Source: JAFLUQ01 sp964537995 (GTDB lineage Bacteria > Bacillota > Clostridia > UMGS1883). Taken from it: a stretch of DNA of 15,291 nucleotides. Below the pieces are notes generated by a model that was given only the letters and a program-made list of their open reading frames with translations, did no database searches and was not told the origin of the DNA. The stretch covers positions 1 through 15,291 of the forward strand of contig CAZICW010000039.1 in the NCBI GenBank assembly GCA_964537995.1, in the 5' to 3' direction. The position numbers and the translations under genes are program-made. This document shows positions 13,736 through 15,291 of the stretch, piece by piece (within the stretch, counting starts at the first letter, position 1; every line of letters begins with the position of its first letter).

Positions 13736-15136
13736 TTATATAAGCTCTCCGCGCAAAATCCATGTCTGCGCTTCGGTTATTTTCACCTTTACAAGCTTGT
13801 CCTTCAGCGAAATATCTCCGCCGAAAAGCACAATTTTATTCGCGTAATTCCTTCCGGAGAGCATATTTTTGTTGTGTTTGCTCTCCCCTTCAACGAGAAT
13901 TTCCTGAATTTCGCCTACGCAGCGGCTGTTAAGCTCGGCGCTAACCTTGTTCTGCACATCCAGCATTTCCCTGAAACGCGCGCTTTTTTCCTCATCGGTA
14001 GCGCTCTCTTCCATTTCCGCGGCGGGAGTTCCCCTTCGCGGGGAATATATGAACGAAAAAATGCTGTCAAAACGAATTTTTTTCAGCATTTCAAGAGTCG
14101 CCTCAAAGTCGCCGCGTTCCTCTGTCGGGAAGCCGACAATTATATCGGTTGTGAGCGACAATTCGGGCATAACACTCCGCGCGTATTCCACGATTTCCGT
14201 GTATTTTTCGGCGGTATAGCGGCGGTTCATATCCTTTAAAACCTTGTCGCTGCCGGACTGAAGCGGAAGATGAAGCTGGCGGCAGACCTTTTTGCAGTCC
14301 GCCATAGCGTCCAGAAGCTCCCTCGTGAGATCCTTCGGATGGCTGCTCATGAAGCGTATACGCTCGATTCCGTCAATTTCATTTACTCTTCTCAAAAGTC
14401 CGGCAAACGCGTTGCTTTCGCCGCGGTCATTGCCGTAGGAATTGACGTTTTGTCCCAAAAGCATGACCTCCTTCACGCCCTTTTCCGCAAGACATTTTAC
14501 CTCGGCAAGGACGTCTTCGGCGGCGCGGCTGCGTTCGCGCCCGCGAACGTATGGGACAATGCAGTAGGTACAGAAATTATTGCAGCCGTACATCACGGAA
14601 ACAAACGCTTTCGCTCCGCCCTCGTACATGACAGGCAGACCCTCGGCGACAGCTCCGTCGCCGCTTATATCAACGACGCGGCTGCGGTGTTCCAGAGCTT
14701 CGGCAAGCAGCGAAGGAAATTTATAAAGGGCGTGTGTGCCGAAAATCAAATCCACATGACGGTATTTTGCCTTAATGCGCTCTGTTATATACTCCTGCTG
14801 CGGCATACAGCCGCAAACGGCGATTATCATTTCCGGCTTTTTTTCCTTCAAATGCTTCAGCGCGCCGAGATTCCCGAAAACGCGCTGCTCGGCATTTTCG
14901 CGAACGGCACAGGTATTCATAACAATCACGTCGGCTTCGCTTCTGTCGGATGTTATTTCGTACCCCATTTCCGAAAGCATACCCATGAGCCGCTGAGAAT
15001 CGTTGACATTCTGCTGGCAGCCGTAGGTTTCGACAAGAGCCTTTTGAGAGCGTCCCTCGTTATTCTTTTTGACCATTGAAATTACGGCCTTCTGAGCCTC
15101 TATCTCAGCTTTGCCGACGGTTGCTGTCCTCTTCAA
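13736..15136 (-). CDS. miaB: tRNA-2-methylthio-N6-dimethylallyladenosine synthase MiaB
   Basis: Radical-SAM methylthiotransferase converting i6A37 to ms2i6A37, the step after MiaA. The 466-residue product has an N-terminal UPF0004 domain with cluster-binding cysteines in TYGCQQN (C40), NTCAVRE (C76) and CGCMPQ (C110), the radical-SAM motif CNNFCTYC (C185, C189, C192), and a C-terminal TRAM domain (about 402-464). The roughly 30-residue extension before the TYGC motif is common in Clostridia. The TTG at 15136 is chosen because GGGAG (15150-15146) lies nine bases ahead. An ATG at 15143 is only two bases from that site and out of frame; an ATG at codon 21 has a weak site and would lose the extension. 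It leads the visible gene series; the YlbF-family gene follows after 20 bases. Confidence 0.96.
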   Translation of the reverse strand: MKRTATVGKAEIEAQKAVISMVKKNNEGRSQKALVETYGCQQNVNDSQRLMGMLSEMGYEITSDRSEADVIVMNTCAVRENAEQRVFGNLGALKHLKEKKPEMIIAVCGCMPQQEYITERIKAKYRHVDLIFGTHALYKFPSLLAEALEHRSRVVDISGDGAVAEGLPVMYEGGAKAFVSVMYGCNNFCTYCIVPYVRGRERSRAAEDVLAEVKCLAEKGVKEVMLLGQNVNSYGNDRGESNAFAGLLRRVNEIDGIERIRFMSSHPKDLTRELLDAMADCKKVCRQLHLPLQSGSDKVLKDMNRRYTAEKYTEIVEYARSVMPELSLTTDIIVGFPTEERGDFEATLEMLKKIRFDSIFSFIYSPRRGTPAAEMEESATDEEKSARFREMLDVQNKVSAELNSRCVGEIQEILVEGESKHNKNMLSGRNYANKIVLFGGDISLKDKLVKVKITEAQTWILRGELI

Positions 15137-15291
15137 AAAACATTTCTCCCGTATACTTTATAGCCTCGCCGAAACGCCCCGCTTTTCAGGCGGCGTATAC
15201 ATATTTGCCGAAAGCGGGCGGCGAGTATATATCCCTTTCACGCTCGCTTGAAACGCACGGACGTAAGGAAATTCCCCGCGATTGAAAATTT
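15137..15291. other. Unassigned stretch upstream of miaB
   Basis: These 155 bases hold the miaB ribosome site and no gene I can support. On the minus strand all three frames are open at the window edge: they close at 15238-15240 (17 residues), 15186-15188 (34 residues) and 15158-15160 (43 residues). Any could be the tail of an upstream gene, but none shows a motif. The segment is G/C-rich, and no promoter with both boxes in good form is seen; TATACT near 15228 lacks a matching -35. A gene end or a miaB leader are both possible. Confidence 0.4.

Noticed and set aside
13716..13763. YlbF-family protein with 16 extra N-terminal residues
   Set aside because: The extension runs into the miaB 3' end, while the ATG at 13715 has a good ribosome site and fits the family start.
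15200..15260. Promoter for miaB with TATACT as the -10 box
   Set aside because: No hexamer close to TTGACA occurs at 16-18 bases spacing; the best match has three of six positions, so it is not supported.
1..15291. CRISPR array, insertion sequence, prophage, defence or toxin-antitoxin genes
   Set aside because: No direct repeat series, transposase-like or integrase-like frames, or defence domains were seen; nearly all bases are taken by conserved housekeeping genes.

Overview
The window reads as a stretch of chromosome from a Gram-positive-type member of the Bacillota, most likely a Clostridia relative. SepF, YlmH, a YlbF/YmcA-family protein next to MutS, a nicking-type MutL, Hfq directly after MiaA, and the ileS-lspA-pseudouridine synthase order all point that way. 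Placement below class is inference. Base composition looks moderate and even, and I see no transposase, integrase, phage gene, CRISPR array or other sign of recent transfer.

All 13 protein genes and the one tRNA lie on the minus strand, so transcription runs from high to low coordinates. In transcription order: a short unassigned stretch (15291-15137); miaB and a YlbF-family gene (tRNA modification, RNA-processing factor); a stem-loop with a U-rich tail; mutS and mutL (mismatch repair); miaA and hfq (first step of the A37 tRNA modification completed by MiaB; RNA chaperone); an HlyD-like membrane adaptor; yggS, sepF and ylmH (PLP homeostasis, Z-ring anchoring, S4 RNA-binding); ileS, lspA and an RluA-family pseudouridine synthase; then a separately promoted tRNA-Val(UAC), cut by the window edge.

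Most neighbours overlap or are a few bases apart, so the region looks like one or two long housekeeping operons. The layout joins two blocks that lie apart in Bacillus subtilis (miaB-ymcA-mutS-mutL and ylmE-ylmF-ylmG-ylmH-divIVA-ileS-lspA-ylyB). The HlyD-like gene sits at the seam, and no ylmG or divIVA homologue is present.

No clearly new multi-gene system is visible. The parts most worth a second look are two related stem-loops flanking mutS, the HlyD-like protein with no transporter partner in a division-gene cluster, a hairpin occupying the ribosome-binding region of ylmH, an unusual miaB start beside a T6 run, and a near-perfect promoter with an UP-like tract in front of the tRNA gene.
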